64,000 bases of DNA from Rufibacter sp. LB8 (lineage in GTDB: Bacteria > Bacteroidota > Bacteroidia > Cytophagales > Hymenobacteraceae), in the NCBI RefSeq assembly GCF_014876185.1, contig NZ_JADALJ010000001.1:3763501-3827500 (forward strand), read 5' to 3'. Numbering within the stretch: the stretch's first letter is position 1; each line of letters opens with the position of its first letter. The position numbers were made by a program, and so were the translations under genes. Positions 17,835 to 25,734 of this stretch are shown in pieces. The notes beneath the pieces were generated by a model. The model made no database searches. It was not told the DNA's origin and worked only from the letters and a program-made list of their open reading frames with translations.

Positions 17835-17877
17835 CAGACGCTCGCAGGTCCTCCAGACGCTACGAGGTCTTTTGAGC
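17835..17877. repeat. CTACGAGGTCTTTTG repeat, copy 1
   Basis: GCTACGAGGTCTTTTGAGC preceded by a diverged arm. Related to 19001-19044 and 55347-55393. Confidence 0.65.
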
Positions 17878-17880
17878 GGA

Positions 17881-17918
17881 CGTTTTCGGGCTCATTTCTG
17901 GAAATGAAGCCGAAAACG
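17881..17918. repeat. Family A palindrome 10
   Basis: CGTTTTCGGGCTCATTTC / GAAATGAAGCCGAAAACG, between the pump gene and its upstream small gene. Confidence 0.92.
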
Positions 17919-18024
17919 GAAGTTCCAGTAATAAAAACAGAACTGAAAGAACTTGCCCTTTCTTTGTCATCTCGGTTGCAAACTGCAAAAGCACTTTTTA
18001 AACGCTATTCTAATTCGCCCAAAA

Positions 18025-18042
18025 GGTCCTTTCAGGATGACA
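18025..18042. repeat. GGTCCTTTCAGGATGACA element
   Basis: Shares TTCCTTTCAGGATGACAA-type sequence with 48134-48152. A short dispersed repeat of unknown role. Confidence 0.5.
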
Positions 18043-18166
18043 AAAGAGAAGAAGTGGCTCGGTTTGCAAAGTAAAATCGACTTAAAGCGAAAATCCTGCT
18101 TTCATAAATTCAGCCTTTTGAAATCAGCCAGAAGTCAAGCTCAACTCACCAACAAAAAAGAAGTGC

Positions 18167-18550
18167 TTACGCGAATTGGGGAGGTTGCCAGATACTGCCG
18201 GTAAAGGCGTCGGGCACGCGGGGTTGCGTTAAAGGAATGAATTGCTGCGGCTCTGGGGCGGTGTTTACCCTAAACGGCGATTGGAACATGGGCATGGCCA
18301 CAAAATAGTCGTACGCCGAGTTGCCCATCTGCTTGAGCGGAAGCTGGTCGTGGTTTTCTGAGCGGGTGTTTTCCTCGCCCTGGTAATGCATGTGCAGGAA
18401 TTCGGTGAAACTCAGTTGACCGTTCAGGGCCACGTGGGTTTGGTAGTGCTGCAGCATGTAAGACACCTTGGAAAGCTCGTGCAGGTCTGAGTTGGGCAAA
18501 AGAGAGCCCAGAAACAGATACACGGCAAGAAAGAGAATTCTGGCTTTCAA
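18167..18550 (-). CDS. His-containing exported protein of the metal-efflux locus
   Basis: 127 residues from a TTG start (18550). The first 18 residues are a signal-like helix (ARILFLAVYLFLGSLLP). Then DLHELSKVSYMLQHYQTHV, SFTEFLHMHYQGE and SENHDQLPLK supply about seven His plus acidic residues. Small His-bearing periplasmic proteins of this pattern recur just upstream of CzcA/CusA operons in Bacteroidota; metal binding is inferred, not seen. It lies on the same strand as the pump, 447 bases upstream, behind repeats, so may be separately transcribed. Confidence 0.7.
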   Translation of the reverse strand: MKARILFLAVYLFLGSLLPNSDLHELSKVSYMLQHYQTHVALNGQLSFTEFLHMHYQGEENTRSENHDQLPLKQMGNSAYDYFVAMPMFQSPFRVNTAPEPQQFIPLTQPRVPDAFTGSIWQPPQFA

Positions 18551-18569
18551 GGTTGGGGAAGTCTTTTGA

Positions 18570-18577
18570 CAAAGGTA
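18570..18577 (-). promoter_or_regulatory. Promoter -7 box TACCTTTG
   Basis: Reads TACCTTTG on the minus strand, 19 bases before the TTG start at 18550. Predicts a very short leader and supports the TTG start. Confidence 0.5.
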
Positions 18578-18639
18578 GGGAATATTTTCAGGAGTAGCCT
18601 TAAGCTGTCAGCCCAGAGAAAAGGCAGAGGTAAGATTTC

Positions 18640-18677
18640 CGTTTTCGGCCTCGTTTCTGAAAATGAAGCTGAAAACG
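18640..18677. repeat. Family A palindrome 11
   Basis: CGTTTTCGGCCTCGTTTC / AAAATGAAGCTGAAAACG. It is the left edge of a repeat nest extending to 19123. Confidence 0.85.
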
Positions 18678-18699
18678 GGAATTTTGTCTTTAGAATTTG

Positions 18700-18740
18700 C
18701 ACGCATTCCGCTTCCCTTTGAAGGGGGTAGGGAGATGATG
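18700..18740. repeat. CGCATTCCG/GGGGGTAGGG repeat, left copy
   Basis: CACGCATTCCG, a CCCTTTGAAGGGGGTAG hairpin and GATGATG. The inverse copy is at 18947-18986; a second pair lies at 59180-59339. Confidence 0.7.
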
Positions 18741-18761
18741 GCGCGTGTTGCTTCCGTTCTT

Positions 18762-18880
18762 GCCATAAGTTTAGCGCTAGCATAATGGTTGCTGCCTACA
18801 CGGTAAGTTTATAAATTTACGTAAGTCAATAGACTTACAAGTGCAAAACCACAAGTTACGCTAGCGCTAAACTTGCGGTA
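18762..18880. repeat. AAGTTTAGCG long inverted repeat, copy 1
   Basis: About 119 bases with outer arms AAGTTTAGCGCTAGC / GCTAGCGCTAAACTT and nested inner stem TAAGTTTA...TAGACTTA. Homologous to 33607-33730. No transposase gene inside. Confidence 0.8.
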
Positions 18881-18946
18881 TATAGGGGCAGAAAGGAATG
18901 CGATGGATTCTTTTATGGATTCTTTTAAAGAAATTCAGCACGAGTT

Positions 18947-18986
18947 ATCATCCCCCTACCCCCTTCAAAGGGGGACGAAATGCGTG
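18947..18986. repeat. CGCATTCCG/GGGGGTAGGG repeat, right copy
   Basis: ATCATCCCCCTACCCCCTTC...GACGAAATGCGTG, the reverse complement of 18700-18740, placing the AAGTTTAGCG element between the pair. Confidence 0.7.
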
Positions 18987-19000
18987 GAATAGCAGCAGCA

Positions 19001-19044
19001 CAAAAGACCTCGTAGTGTGCGAAGCTCCTACGAGTGTCTCTGCC
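19001..19044. repeat. CTACGAGGTCTTTTG repeat, copy 2
   Basis: CAAAAGACCTCGTAG...CTACGAGTGTCTCTGCC; inverse orientation relative to copies 1 and 3. Contains the hairpin CTCGTAG/CTACGAG. Confidence 0.75.
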
Positions 19045-19050
19045 AACTGC

Positions 19051-19088
19051 TGTTTTCGGCCTCGTTTTCAGAAACGAGGCCAAAAACA
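19051..19088. repeat. Family A palindrome 12
   Basis: TGTTTTCGGCCTCGTTTTC / GAAACGAGGCCAAAAACA, adjacent to the bTHX terminator. Confidence 0.9.
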
Positions 19089-19090
19089 GA

Positions 19091-19123
19091 AACGCCCGCC
19101 GGAAATGAAATCCAGCGGGCGTT
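19091..19123 (-). terminator. Terminator of the bTHX gene
   Basis: Arms AACGCCCGC / GCGGGCGTT; on the minus strand followed by TCTGTTTTTGG, the last bases belonging to palindrome 12. It lies 24 bases after the bTHX stop. Confidence 0.75.
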
Positions 19124-19146
19124 CCCGGTTCTAAAAAATTGGCAGA

Positions 19147-19296
19147 CTACGCAGTTGCCGTAGCAGCCTTATCTGAAGTGGCTTTTCCTAGTTTCGCAGC
19201 TTTGGTGGCTTCGTTCTTGGCTTTCTTAGGACGGGCGTTGCCAAATGAACCCATGCTGATTTTACCTTTTTTACTTTTCGGATCTCCTTTTCCCAT
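19147..19296 (-). CDS. 30S ribosomal protein bTHX
   Basis: 49 residues, very basic. MGKGDPKSKKGKISMGSFGN is the bTHX signature, a small 30S-associated protein that sits at the head of the subunit in Thermus and is conserved in Bacteroidota. The C-terminal half (KKAKNEATKAAKLGKATSDK) is a lysine/alanine-rich extension longer than the 26-residue Thermus protein but usual for this phylum. It has its own terminator 24 bases downstream. Monocistronic. Confidence 0.88.
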   Translation of the reverse strand: MGKGDPKSKKGKISMGSFGNARPKKAKNEATKAAKLGKATSDKAATATA

Positions 19297-19408
19297 GACG
19301 GTACTTATTTTAATGAATGTGGTTGAACAATAGGTGACAAGTTGTCTTTTATGAGAAACTTGGCGTGAAAGTTACGAACTCTACGCAGTAAGCGCAAATT
19401 TAACCTTT

Positions 19409-19444
19409 GTTTTCGGCTCTATTTTGAGAAACGAGGCCAAAAAC
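19409..19444. repeat. Family A palindrome 13 (degenerate)
   Basis: GTTTTCGGCTCTATTTTG / AGAAACGAGGCCAAAAAC, in the divergent gap between bTHX and uvrA. Confidence 0.7.
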
Positions 19445-19493
19445 GCATTGGCAAACAGGCTTCTAAATGCCGTTGCGTTTGGTTACCTTTGCG

Positions 19494-19501
19494 GATTGGC
19501 C
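19494..19501 (+). promoter_or_regulatory. Promoter -7 box of uvrA
   Basis: TACCTTTG inside the longest uvrA frame. It supports the downstream ATG at 19575 as the real start. The -33 element is not clear. Confidence 0.5.
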
Positions 19502-19574
19502 TCCCGGTGTTTTTCTAATCGCGCAACAGAATTATTCCTGCGCGGTTTATGTTCTGGAGAGGCTATTATTCCAT

Positions 19575-22391
19575 ATGACAGAAGACAACTTCCAAGATTC
19601 AGAGATAGACGCATTAGATGCCCGTGAGAACATCATCATCAAGCGGGCCCGCGTCCATAATTTAAAGAACCTGAGCGTGGCCCTTCCGCGCAACCAGTTC
19701 ATTGTGGTCACCGGCCTTTCGGGCTCCGGCAAATCGTCCCTGGCCTTTGACACGCTCTACGCCGAAGGCCAGCGCATGTACGTGGAAAGCCTGAGTTCCT
19801 ACGCCCGCCAGTTTTTGGGGCGTATGGACAAGCCCGATGTGGATTACATACGCGGCATCAGTCCGGCCATTGCCATTGAGCAGAAGGTGAGCATCCGGAA
19901 CAACCGCTCCACGGTAGGCACCAGCACCGAGATTTACGATTATCTCAAGCTGCTGTACGCCCGCATAGGAAAGACCATTTCGCCGGTGTCTGGGAACGAA
20001 GTCAAGAAAGACACTGTGAGCAGTGTGGTGGATTTTCTGATGACCCAGCCCGACGGCACGCGCCTCATGATTCTGGCCCCGCTCAAGCAAAGCAAAGAAC
20101 GAAAACTCAGCAAAGAACTGGACTTGCTTTTGCAGAAAGGCTATTCTAGAGTATTGCTCAACGGTGAACCGTTTTTCATTGAAGAACTAATAGCCGAAGG
20201 AAAGCCAGAACCCAAAGGCGAAGTATTCATTCTGATTGACCGCACCGTAGTACGCCATGACGAGGAAGCCGAGAACGTGCAGATGCGCCTGGCCGACTCC
20301 GTGCAGACCGCGTTCTATGAAGGCCACGACGAATGCCACATTCAGATGGGCGAAGAAAAGCGCGTGTTCTCCAATCGCTTTGAGCTGGACGGAATGGTGT
20401 TTGAGGAGCCCAGCGTCAACTTCTTCAGCTTCAACAACCCCTACGGCGCCTGCCAAACCTGCGAAGGCTGGGGCAGCGTGTTGGGCATTGACCCAGACCT
20501 GGTCATTCCAGACAAAAGCCTCACCGTGTTTGAGGGAGCCGTGGCCCCGTGGCGCACCGAGAAGCAGAACGAATGGCTGCAGCCCTTGATTAAAAACGGG
20601 ATTCGGTTTGATTTTCCTATTCACCGGCCCTACAATGAATTAACCGAAGAACAGCAGGAACTCCTCTGGAAAGGCAACAAGTACTTCTCGGGCCTCACAG
20701 ATTTCTTCAAGCACATTTCGGGACAGACGCACAAGATTCAGTACCGCGTGCTGCTTTCCCGCTATCGCGGCCGCACCACCTGCCCAGATTGCAAAGGCAG
20801 TAGATTGCGCAAAGACGCCAGCTACGTGAAAGTGGCGGGCAAAAGCATCACAGATTTAGTCTTGATGCCCGTGACCAAAACGCTGGAGTTTTTCCAAGGC
20901 CTGGAACTGAGCGCCAACGACCAGGCCATTTCAGACCGATTAGTCACCGAAGTCACCAACCGCCTCAGTTATTTGGTGCGCGTGGGCCTGGGCTATTTGA
21001 CCTTGAACCGACTTTCCAATACTTTGTCTGGTGGCGAGAGTCAACGGATTAACTTAGCTACTTCCCTCGGGAGCGCCTTGGTGGGCTCTATGTATATCTT
21101 AGATGAACCCAGCATCGGGCTGCACCCCAAAGACGCTGACCAGTTGATTGGCGTACTCAGAACCTTGCAGCAGATGGGCAACACCGTGATTGTGGTGGAG
21201 CACGAGGAAGGCATGATGGAAGTGGCAGACCAAGTGCTGGACATCGGCCCAGAGGCTGGTTCCGGTGGCGGAAATCTTATGTTCCAGGGTACGTTCCAGG
21301 ACTTGCTCAAAAGCGACACCTACACTGGTCGTTACCTGAGTGGCCGCATGGAAGTGCCCGTTCCAACACAGCGCCGGCCGTGGCGCAACTGCGTGGAGAT
21401 TCATGGTGCCCGTGAGAACAACCTCAAGAACGTGACCGTGAAAATGCCGCTGAACGTGATGACCGTGGTCACCGGCGTGAGCGGCTCGGGTAAGTCCACC
21501 TTAATCAAGAAAATCTTAGCGCCGGCGCTGATAAAATCCCTAGGCGGCCACGCCGATGCCACGGGGAAATTCGACAAACTCAGTGGCGACATCAACAAGG
21601 TGGCGCACGTCGAGTTCGTGGACCAAAACCCAATTGGCAAGTCGTCGCGCTCCAACCCGGTGACCTACGTGAAAGCGTATGACGCCATCCGGACCATGTA
21701 CGCCGACCAGGCCTTGGCGAAGGCGCGCGGGTTCAAGCCGTCGCACTTTTCCTTTAACATTGAGGGCGGTCGCTGTGAAGTCTGTCAGGGCGAAGGCCAG
21801 GTGAAGATTGAGATGCAGTTCATGGCTGATATTTACCTCACCTGCGAGGCCTGCGAAGGCCAGAAGTTCAAACAAGACATTCTGGACATTCAGTACAAAG
21901 AGCGAAACATCTCCCAAGTGCTGGACATGACCATTGATGACAGCCTAACTTTCTTCAAAGACCAGCCCAAGATACTGGAGAAACTCAAACCGCTGCAAGA
22001 CGTGGGCCTGGGCTACATCAGATTGGGGCAGAGCAGCAACACCTTGTCGGGCGGCGAAGCGCAACGCGTGAAGCTGGCCTCGTTCCTGACCAAAGGCTCC
22101 ACGCCGCACAACGGCAACATCCTGTTCATCTTTGACGAACCCAGCACCGGCCTCCACTTCCATGACATCAGCAAACTCCTGACCGCGCTGAACGCCCTGG
22201 TAGAAAACGGCAACACCGTCCTGGTGATTGAGCACAACATGGACATCATCAAATGCGCCGACTGGATTATTGACCTCGGCCCCGAAGGCGGTACCAATGG
22301 CGGTCACCTGCTCTTTGAAGGCACCCCAGAAGATTTGGCCAAGCAGTCAGAAGAGAACCACACCGCCAAGTATCTGAAACCGAAGTTGTAA
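19575..22391 (+). CDS. uvrA: UvrABC excision nuclease subunit A
   Basis: 938 residues, the family norm, from ATG 19575; the frame stays open 36 codons further but a promoter box lies in it. It scans DNA for bulky lesions and loads UvrB. First ATPase: Walker A GLSGSGKSS near residue 47 and signature LSGGESQR near 485. Second: GVSGSGKST near 635 and LSGGEAQR near 825. Zinc modules are visible as CQTCEGWG...CPDCKGSR in the first half and CEVCQGEG...CEACEGQKF in the second. All key residues are intact. Monocistronic. Confidence 0.97.
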   Translation: MTEDNFQDSEIDALDARENIIIKRARVHNLKNLSVALPRNQFIVVTGLSGSGKSSLAFDTLYAEGQRMYVESLSSYARQFLGRMDKPDVDYIRGISPAIAIEQKVSIRNNRSTVGTSTEIYDYLKLLYARIGKTISPVSGNEVKKDTVSSVVDFLMTQPDGTRLMILAPLKQSKERKLSKELDLLLQKGYSRVLLNGEPFFIEELIAEGKPEPKGEVFILIDRTVVRHDEEAENVQMRLADSVQTAFYEGHDECHIQMGEEKRVFSNRFELDGMVFEEPSVNFFSFNNPYGACQTCEGWGSVLGIDPDLVIPDKSLTVFEGAVAPWRTEKQNEWLQPLIKNGIRFDFPIHRPYNELTEEQQELLWKGNKYFSGLTDFFKHISGQTHKIQYRVLLSRYRGRTTCPDCKGSRLRKDASYVKVAGKSITDLVLMPVTKTLEFFQGLELSANDQAISDRLVTEVTNRLSYLVRVGLGYLTLNRLSNTLSGGESQRINLATSLGSALVGSMYILDEPSIGLHPKDADQLIGVLRTLQQMGNTVIVVEHEEGMMEVADQVLDIGPEAGSGGGNLMFQGTFQDLLKSDTYTGRYLSGRMEVPVPTQRRPWRNCVEIHGARENNLKNVTVKMPLNVMTVVTGVSGSGKSTLIKKILAPALIKSLGGHADATGKFDKLSGDINKVAHVEFVDQNPIGKSSRSNPVTYVKAYDAIRTMYADQALAKARGFKPSHFSFNIEGGRCEVCQGEGQVKIEMQFMADIYLTCEACEGQKFKQDILDIQYKERNISQVLDMTIDDSLTFFKDQPKILEKLKPLQDVGLGYIRLGQSSNTLSGGEAQRVKLASFLTKGSTPHNGNILFIFDEPSTGLHFHDISKLLTALNALVENGNTVLVIEHNMDIIKCADWIIDLGPEGGTNGGHLLFEGTPEDLAKQSEENHTAKYLKPKL

Positions 22392-22398
22392 GGAAAGC

Positions 22399-22436
22399 CG
22401 TTTTCGGCCTCGTTTCCAGAAATGAAGCCGAAAACG
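22399..22436. repeat. Family A palindrome 14
   Basis: CGTTTTCGGCCTCGTTTC / GAAATGAAGCCGAAAACG, starting 7 bases after the uvrA stop and before the true terminator. Confidence 0.93.
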
Positions 22437-22448
22437 GAAATTCTTGGT

Positions 22449-22482
22449 AGACCTGTGAGGTTTTCATAACCTCACAGGTCTT
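22449..22482 (+). terminator. uvrA terminator
   Basis: Arms AGACCTGTGAGG / CCTCACAGGTCT followed by TTTTTG. The stem sequence itself is a common Bacteroidota hairpin. Confidence 0.88.
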
Positions 22483-22514
22483 TTTGTTTCCTCAATTTTC
22501 AGTACTTTGCTTGT

Positions 22515-23198
22515 ATGATGAAGGCGAAATATATACTGTTGCTGTTAGTGTTGATTCCGCTGTTGGCGGCAGGTTATTTCTTGAAGAGGCGGTACGATAA
22601 ACCAATTCTGTTAGCGAATGCGGAAGCACAGGTGCAGAATTTGGCGAAGAAGAATTCCTTTCAGAATGGCGACTTAATTTTCCACACGTCTCGTTCAGCG
22701 CAGAGTCAGGCCATTCAAGTGGCCACCAAGTCTAAATACAGCCACTGCGGCATCATCTACCAAGAAAACGGCGCCTATTATGTTTTTGAGGCGGTGCAGC
22801 CAGTTTCCAGCACACCCTTAGCTAAATGGATAGCCCGCGGCGAAAACGGTCATTTTGTGGTGAAACGCCTGAAAAACGCTGAGCAGGTGTTAACGCCCTC
22901 AGTACTAGCCAAAATGAAAAAGGAAGGTAATGCGTTGGCCGGCAAAGACTATGACCTCACCTTTGAATGGTCAGATGATAAAATTTACTGTTCAGAACTT
23001 ATTTGGAAAGTGTACCAACGCGCCACCGGTTTGCAAATTGGGAAACTGGGACAGCTGAAAGACTTTGACTTAAGCGCCAAACCCGTGCAGGCCAAAATGA
23101 AAGAGCGTTATGGAAACAATATTCCATATGATGAGAAAGTAATTTCGCCAGCCAGCATGTTTCAATCAGAATTGCTGGAGACAGTTGTAGAAAAGTAA
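22515..23198 (+). CDS. YiiX/YebB-like NlpC/P60-fold cysteine hydrolase
   Basis: 227 residues. An N-terminal anchor (ILLLLVLIPLLAAGYFL, about 6-22) places it in the inner membrane or periplasm. The circularly permuted papain-like pattern of the YiiX (peptidase C92) family is visible: GDLIFHTS near 53, KYSHCGIIY with the His near 76, YVFEAVQPV near 90, and KIYCSELIWKVYQ with the catalytic Cys near 162. Substrate not known; family members act on lipids or amide bonds. An alternative start is the next ATG. It lies 2 bases before the next gene, so an operon. Confidence 0.82.
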   Translation: MMKAKYILLLLVLIPLLAAGYFLKRRYDKPILLANAEAQVQNLAKKNSFQNGDLIFHTSRSAQSQAIQVATKSKYSHCGIIYQENGAYYVFEAVQPVSSTPLAKWIARGENGHFVVKRLKNAEQVLTPSVLAKMKKEGNALAGKDYDLTFEWSDDKIYCSELIWKVYQRATGLQIGKLGQLKDFDLSAKPVQAKMKERYGNNIPYDEKVISPASMFQSELLETVVEK

Positions 23199-23200
23199 AT

Positions 23201-23698
23201 ATGAAGAAGCTGTATCTGCTCTGCCTGTTCATGAATTTTATTACCGTTTTAGGGTATGCTCAACAAGGTTCAAGTTCTGGGCTAATCACTACCGTTGAGG
23301 CAAACAACAAATGGCTAGATAGTCTGGAGACACTTCCATTGAGAGGAAAAATTGAGGCGCTAACATTTAGGATGGTACAGGACACAGCGGTAATGGTGCT
23401 TCGGTCAATGCCGGACAGAATTTCAGCCAAACAGATTAGAGTAGCTAAACCAAACAAAATCATAACAGATTGTAAACCAATTATTATTGTGAATGGCAAA
23501 TTGTTGGGATATGAAGAAACTTCATCCTCTTATGTAATGAAAATTGCTAGCATATTAATTGACGCTAGAGTAAAAAAACTGGAAGTTATACGCGGCGCAG
23601 TGCCTTCAGCCATTTACGGTTATAGAGCTGAGTGCGGCGTATTGGCAATTGAGCTAAGCAAAAAGTCTTTCAAAAAACTGGAAGCGCTAGCTAAGTAA
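23201..23698 (+). CDS. Secreted TonB-plug-like protein without a barrel
   Basis: 165 residues with a signal peptide (LYLLCLFMNFITVLGYAQ). The C-terminal 70 residues resemble the plug domain of TonB-dependent receptors: KPIIIVNGKLLGYEE then VKKLEVIRGAVPSAIYGYRA and AECGVLAIELSKK, the usual EVIRG-A-YG-R-G-GV series. No barrel follows, so it cannot form a receptor alone. AT-richer than neighbours. It shares a transcript with the YiiX-like hydrolase (2-base gap). Similar short plug proteins exist in Bacteroidota; role unknown. Confidence 0.65.
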   Translation: MKKLYLLCLFMNFITVLGYAQQGSSSGLITTVEANNKWLDSLETLPLRGKIEALTFRMVQDTAVMVLRSMPDRISAKQIRVAKPNKIITDCKPIIIVNGKLLGYEETSSSYVMKIASILIDARVKKLEVIRGAVPSAIYGYRAECGVLAIELSKKSFKKLEALAK

Positions 23699-23764
23699 GA
23701 TTCCTTCCCTTTCCTTCAACCCAAATCCTGTCAATTCACTAACTTAGCGGCTGGCGCAGACTTT

Positions 23765-23802
23765 CGTTTTCGGCTTCATTTTCAGAAATGAGCCCGAAAA
23801 CG
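23765..23802. repeat. Family A palindrome 15
   Basis: CGTTTTCGGCTTCATTTTC / GAAATGAGCCCGAAAACG, 34 bases before the tpiA start. Confidence 0.92.
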
Positions 23803-23835
23803 CAGGGTACGCCCTATCACCCAAAACCAACCCCT

Positions 23836-24600
23836 ATGAGAAAGAACATTGTTGCCGGCAACTGGAAAATGAACAAAACCGACCAAGACGCGCAGGCGCT
23901 GGTGAGCGAGATTGACAACATGGTCAGAGACGAAGTCACCACAGACAACGTGGACGTGATTGTGACGCCGCCGTTTCCGTTTCTGAGCGCAGTGGGCAAG
24001 TTGATTCAGGGCAACCCGCGTTTGCATTTGGCGGCGCAGGACGTGAGCGCGCATGAAAGCGGCGCATACACCGGCGAAGTGTCGGCGGCAATGCTCAAAT
24101 CTGTAGGTGTGGAATATGTGTTGGTGGGCCACTCAGAGCGCCGCCAGTACCATAATGAAAGTGCAGATTTGCTTTTGAAGAAAATGAAAGCGGCGCTGGG
24201 CCAAGGCATCAAACCCATCTTCTGCTGCGGCGAACCGCTGGAAGTGCGGGAAGCCGAAGACCATTTCAAATACGTGAACGAACAGTTGAGAGACACGGTG
24301 GCGCATCTGAGCAACGAGGAGTTCGACAAGATTGTGATTGCCTATGAGCCTATCTGGGCGATTGGCACCGGCAGAACGGCCAGCAGCCAGCAAGCCCAGG
24401 AAATGCACGCCAGCATACGCGAAGAACTTTCCAGACTGTTTGACGCCGAGGCAGCCTTCAACAAAACCATTCTGTACGGCGGCAGCGCCAACCCCGGTAA
24501 CGCCCAAGAACTGTTCGCGCAGCCAGACGTAGACGGCGGTTTGATTGGCGGGGCATCGTTGAAATCCAGAGACTTCACAGACATCATCAAGGGCTTTTAA
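23836..24600 (+). CDS. tpiA: Triosephosphate isomerase
   Basis: 254 residues, interconverting dihydroxyacetone phosphate and glyceraldehyde 3-phosphate in the cytoplasm. I chose ATG 23836 because MRKNIVAGNWKMNK is the conserved N-terminus; an upstream in-frame ATG lies inside a repeat. Catalytic Lys in GNWKMN (residue 13), His in VGHSERR (about 97), Glu in AYEPIWAIGTG (about 170), and the phosphate loop GGSANPGNA (about 215) are all present. Monocistronic between palindromes. Confidence 0.97.
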   Translation: MRKNIVAGNWKMNKTDQDAQALVSEIDNMVRDEVTTDNVDVIVTPPFPFLSAVGKLIQGNPRLHLAAQDVSAHESGAYTGEVSAAMLKSVGVEYVLVGHSERRQYHNESADLLLKKMKAALGQGIKPIFCCGEPLEVREAEDHFKYVNEQLRDTVAHLSNEEFDKIVIAYEPIWAIGTGRTASSQQAQEMHASIREELSRLFDAEAAFNKTILYGGSANPGNAQELFAQPDVDGGLIGGASLKSRDFTDIIKGF

Positions 24601-24650
24601 GAAAAGTCCTGAGTTCTGAGTCGGGAGTTCTGAGTTAAAGCAATTTGTCA

Positions 24651-24696
24651 AAAGCGTTTTCGGGCTCATCTCTAGAAATGAGCCCGAAAACGCTTT
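24651..24696. repeat. Family A palindrome 16
   Basis: Extended arms AAAGCGTTTTCGGGCTCAT / ATGAGCCCGAAAACGCTTT, 50 bases after tpiA. Confidence 0.93.
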
Positions 24697-24727
24697 GTTG
24701 TAATGTTACCCTGAAGCTTATTAAAAA

Positions 24728-24765
24728 GCTCCCCTCTCCGTGGGAGAGGGGCTGGGGGTGAGGTG
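24728..24765. repeat. CCCCTCTCC/GGGAGAGGGG hairpin
   Basis: CTCCCCTCTCCGTGGGAGAGGGG then CTGGGGGTGAGG. The same unit occurs at 55281-55317. Confidence 0.7.
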
Positions 24766-24768
24766 CCC

Positions 24769-24805
24769 GTTTTTGCCTTCGTTTTCAAAATTGAGCCCGA
24801 AAACG
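24769..24805. repeat. Family A palindrome 17 (degenerate)
   Basis: CGTTTTTGCCTTCGTTTTC / AAAATTGAGCCCGAAAACG, before prmA. Confidence 0.75.
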
Positions 24806-24879
24806 CACGTTCTATCCATTCCCATCGTTTCCTTTAAATAGGCGGCCCTGAAAAGCTGCCACCAACCCAAGACATCACC

Positions 24880-25713
24880 ATGGATTATATTGAAGTCACC
24901 ATTACCGCCTCACCAGAAAACACTGAAATGCTGATCGCTGAATTAGGCGAACTGGGCTATGACACCTTCCAGGAAACCGAAGAAGGTTTTCAGGCCTATG
25001 TCACCGAAGATGTGTACTCAGAAGAGGCGTTGCAGGAAGTGCTGGCCCGCTACAGTTTTGCGGGTGCGTTTCCGTACGCGGTGAAAACCATCCCCAAGCA
25101 GAACTGGAACGAGGAATGGGAAAAGAACTTCGAGCCGCTGCTGATTTCCAACAAAGTCTCTGTGCGCGCCGATTTCCATCCCAAACCAGACGGCGTGGAA
25201 TATGATGTGGTAATTACGCCTAAAATGTCGTTTGGCACAGGGCACCATGAGACTACCACGCTTATGATTGAGAACCAATTAACCCTGAATCACGTAGGCA
25301 AGCGCGTATTAGACATGGGGTGCGGCACCGGAATTCTGGCCATTCTAGCAGAACAGCTGGGCGCCACCAATGTTTTGGCCGTGGACATTGAGGACTGGAC
25401 CGTGGAAAACGCCCAGGAAAACGCGGCCCGCAACGGCTGTCAAGCGCTGCAAGTGAAACTAGGCGATGCCGAAGTATTAACCGGCGAGGCGCCCTTTGAT
25501 ATAGTGTTGGCCAACATCAACCGCAACGTGCTCCTGGAAGATATTTCGGTGTACAGCCAGTTGCTCCCGGCCCAATGCCCCTTGGTATTGAGCGGCTTTT
25601 ACACCGAAGACCTCCCCGTGCTGCAGGAAAAAGCAGCCGCGCATGGCCTCACCTTAGAGTCCCAGCGAAGCAAAAACAATTGGGTTTCAGCCATTTTCAG
25701 GAAAAACGGCTAA
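24880..25713 (+). CDS. prmA: Ribosomal protein L11 methyltransferase
   Basis: 277 residues. The substrate-recognition N-domain (1-60) precedes the SAM-binding Rossmann domain: VLDMGCGTGILAILAEQLGA (about 140-160), acidic end VDIE near 170, and NINRNVLLEDI near 210, the PrmA form of the catalytic loop. PKMSFGTGHHETT just before the fold is diagnostic. Trimethylates L11 in the cytoplasm. The large exported gene follows 21 bases later, so they probably share a transcript. Confidence 0.95.
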   Translation: MDYIEVTITASPENTEMLIAELGELGYDTFQETEEGFQAYVTEDVYSEEALQEVLARYSFAGAFPYAVKTIPKQNWNEEWEKNFEPLLISNKVSVRADFHPKPDGVEYDVVITPKMSFGTGHHETTTLMIENQLTLNHVGKRVLDMGCGTGILAILAEQLGATNVLAVDIEDWTVENAQENAARNGCQALQVKLGDAEVLTGEAPFDIVLANINRNVLLEDISVYSQLLPAQCPLVLSGFYTEDLPVLQEKAAAHGLTLESQRSKNNWVSAIFRKNG

Positions 25714-25734
25714 TTTTCAGTATCTTATCTTCTT

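Larger units (their letters stand above)
17744..18166. other. Gene-free gap in the metal-efflux locus
   Basis: No credible gene. It holds a CTACGAG-family repeat (17835-17877), palindrome 10 and a CTTTCAGGATGACA element (18025-18042). Confidence 0.6.

Noticed and set aside
22449-22482. Riboswitch
   Set aside because: It is a short perfect hairpin with a T run after uvrA, fitting a terminator only.
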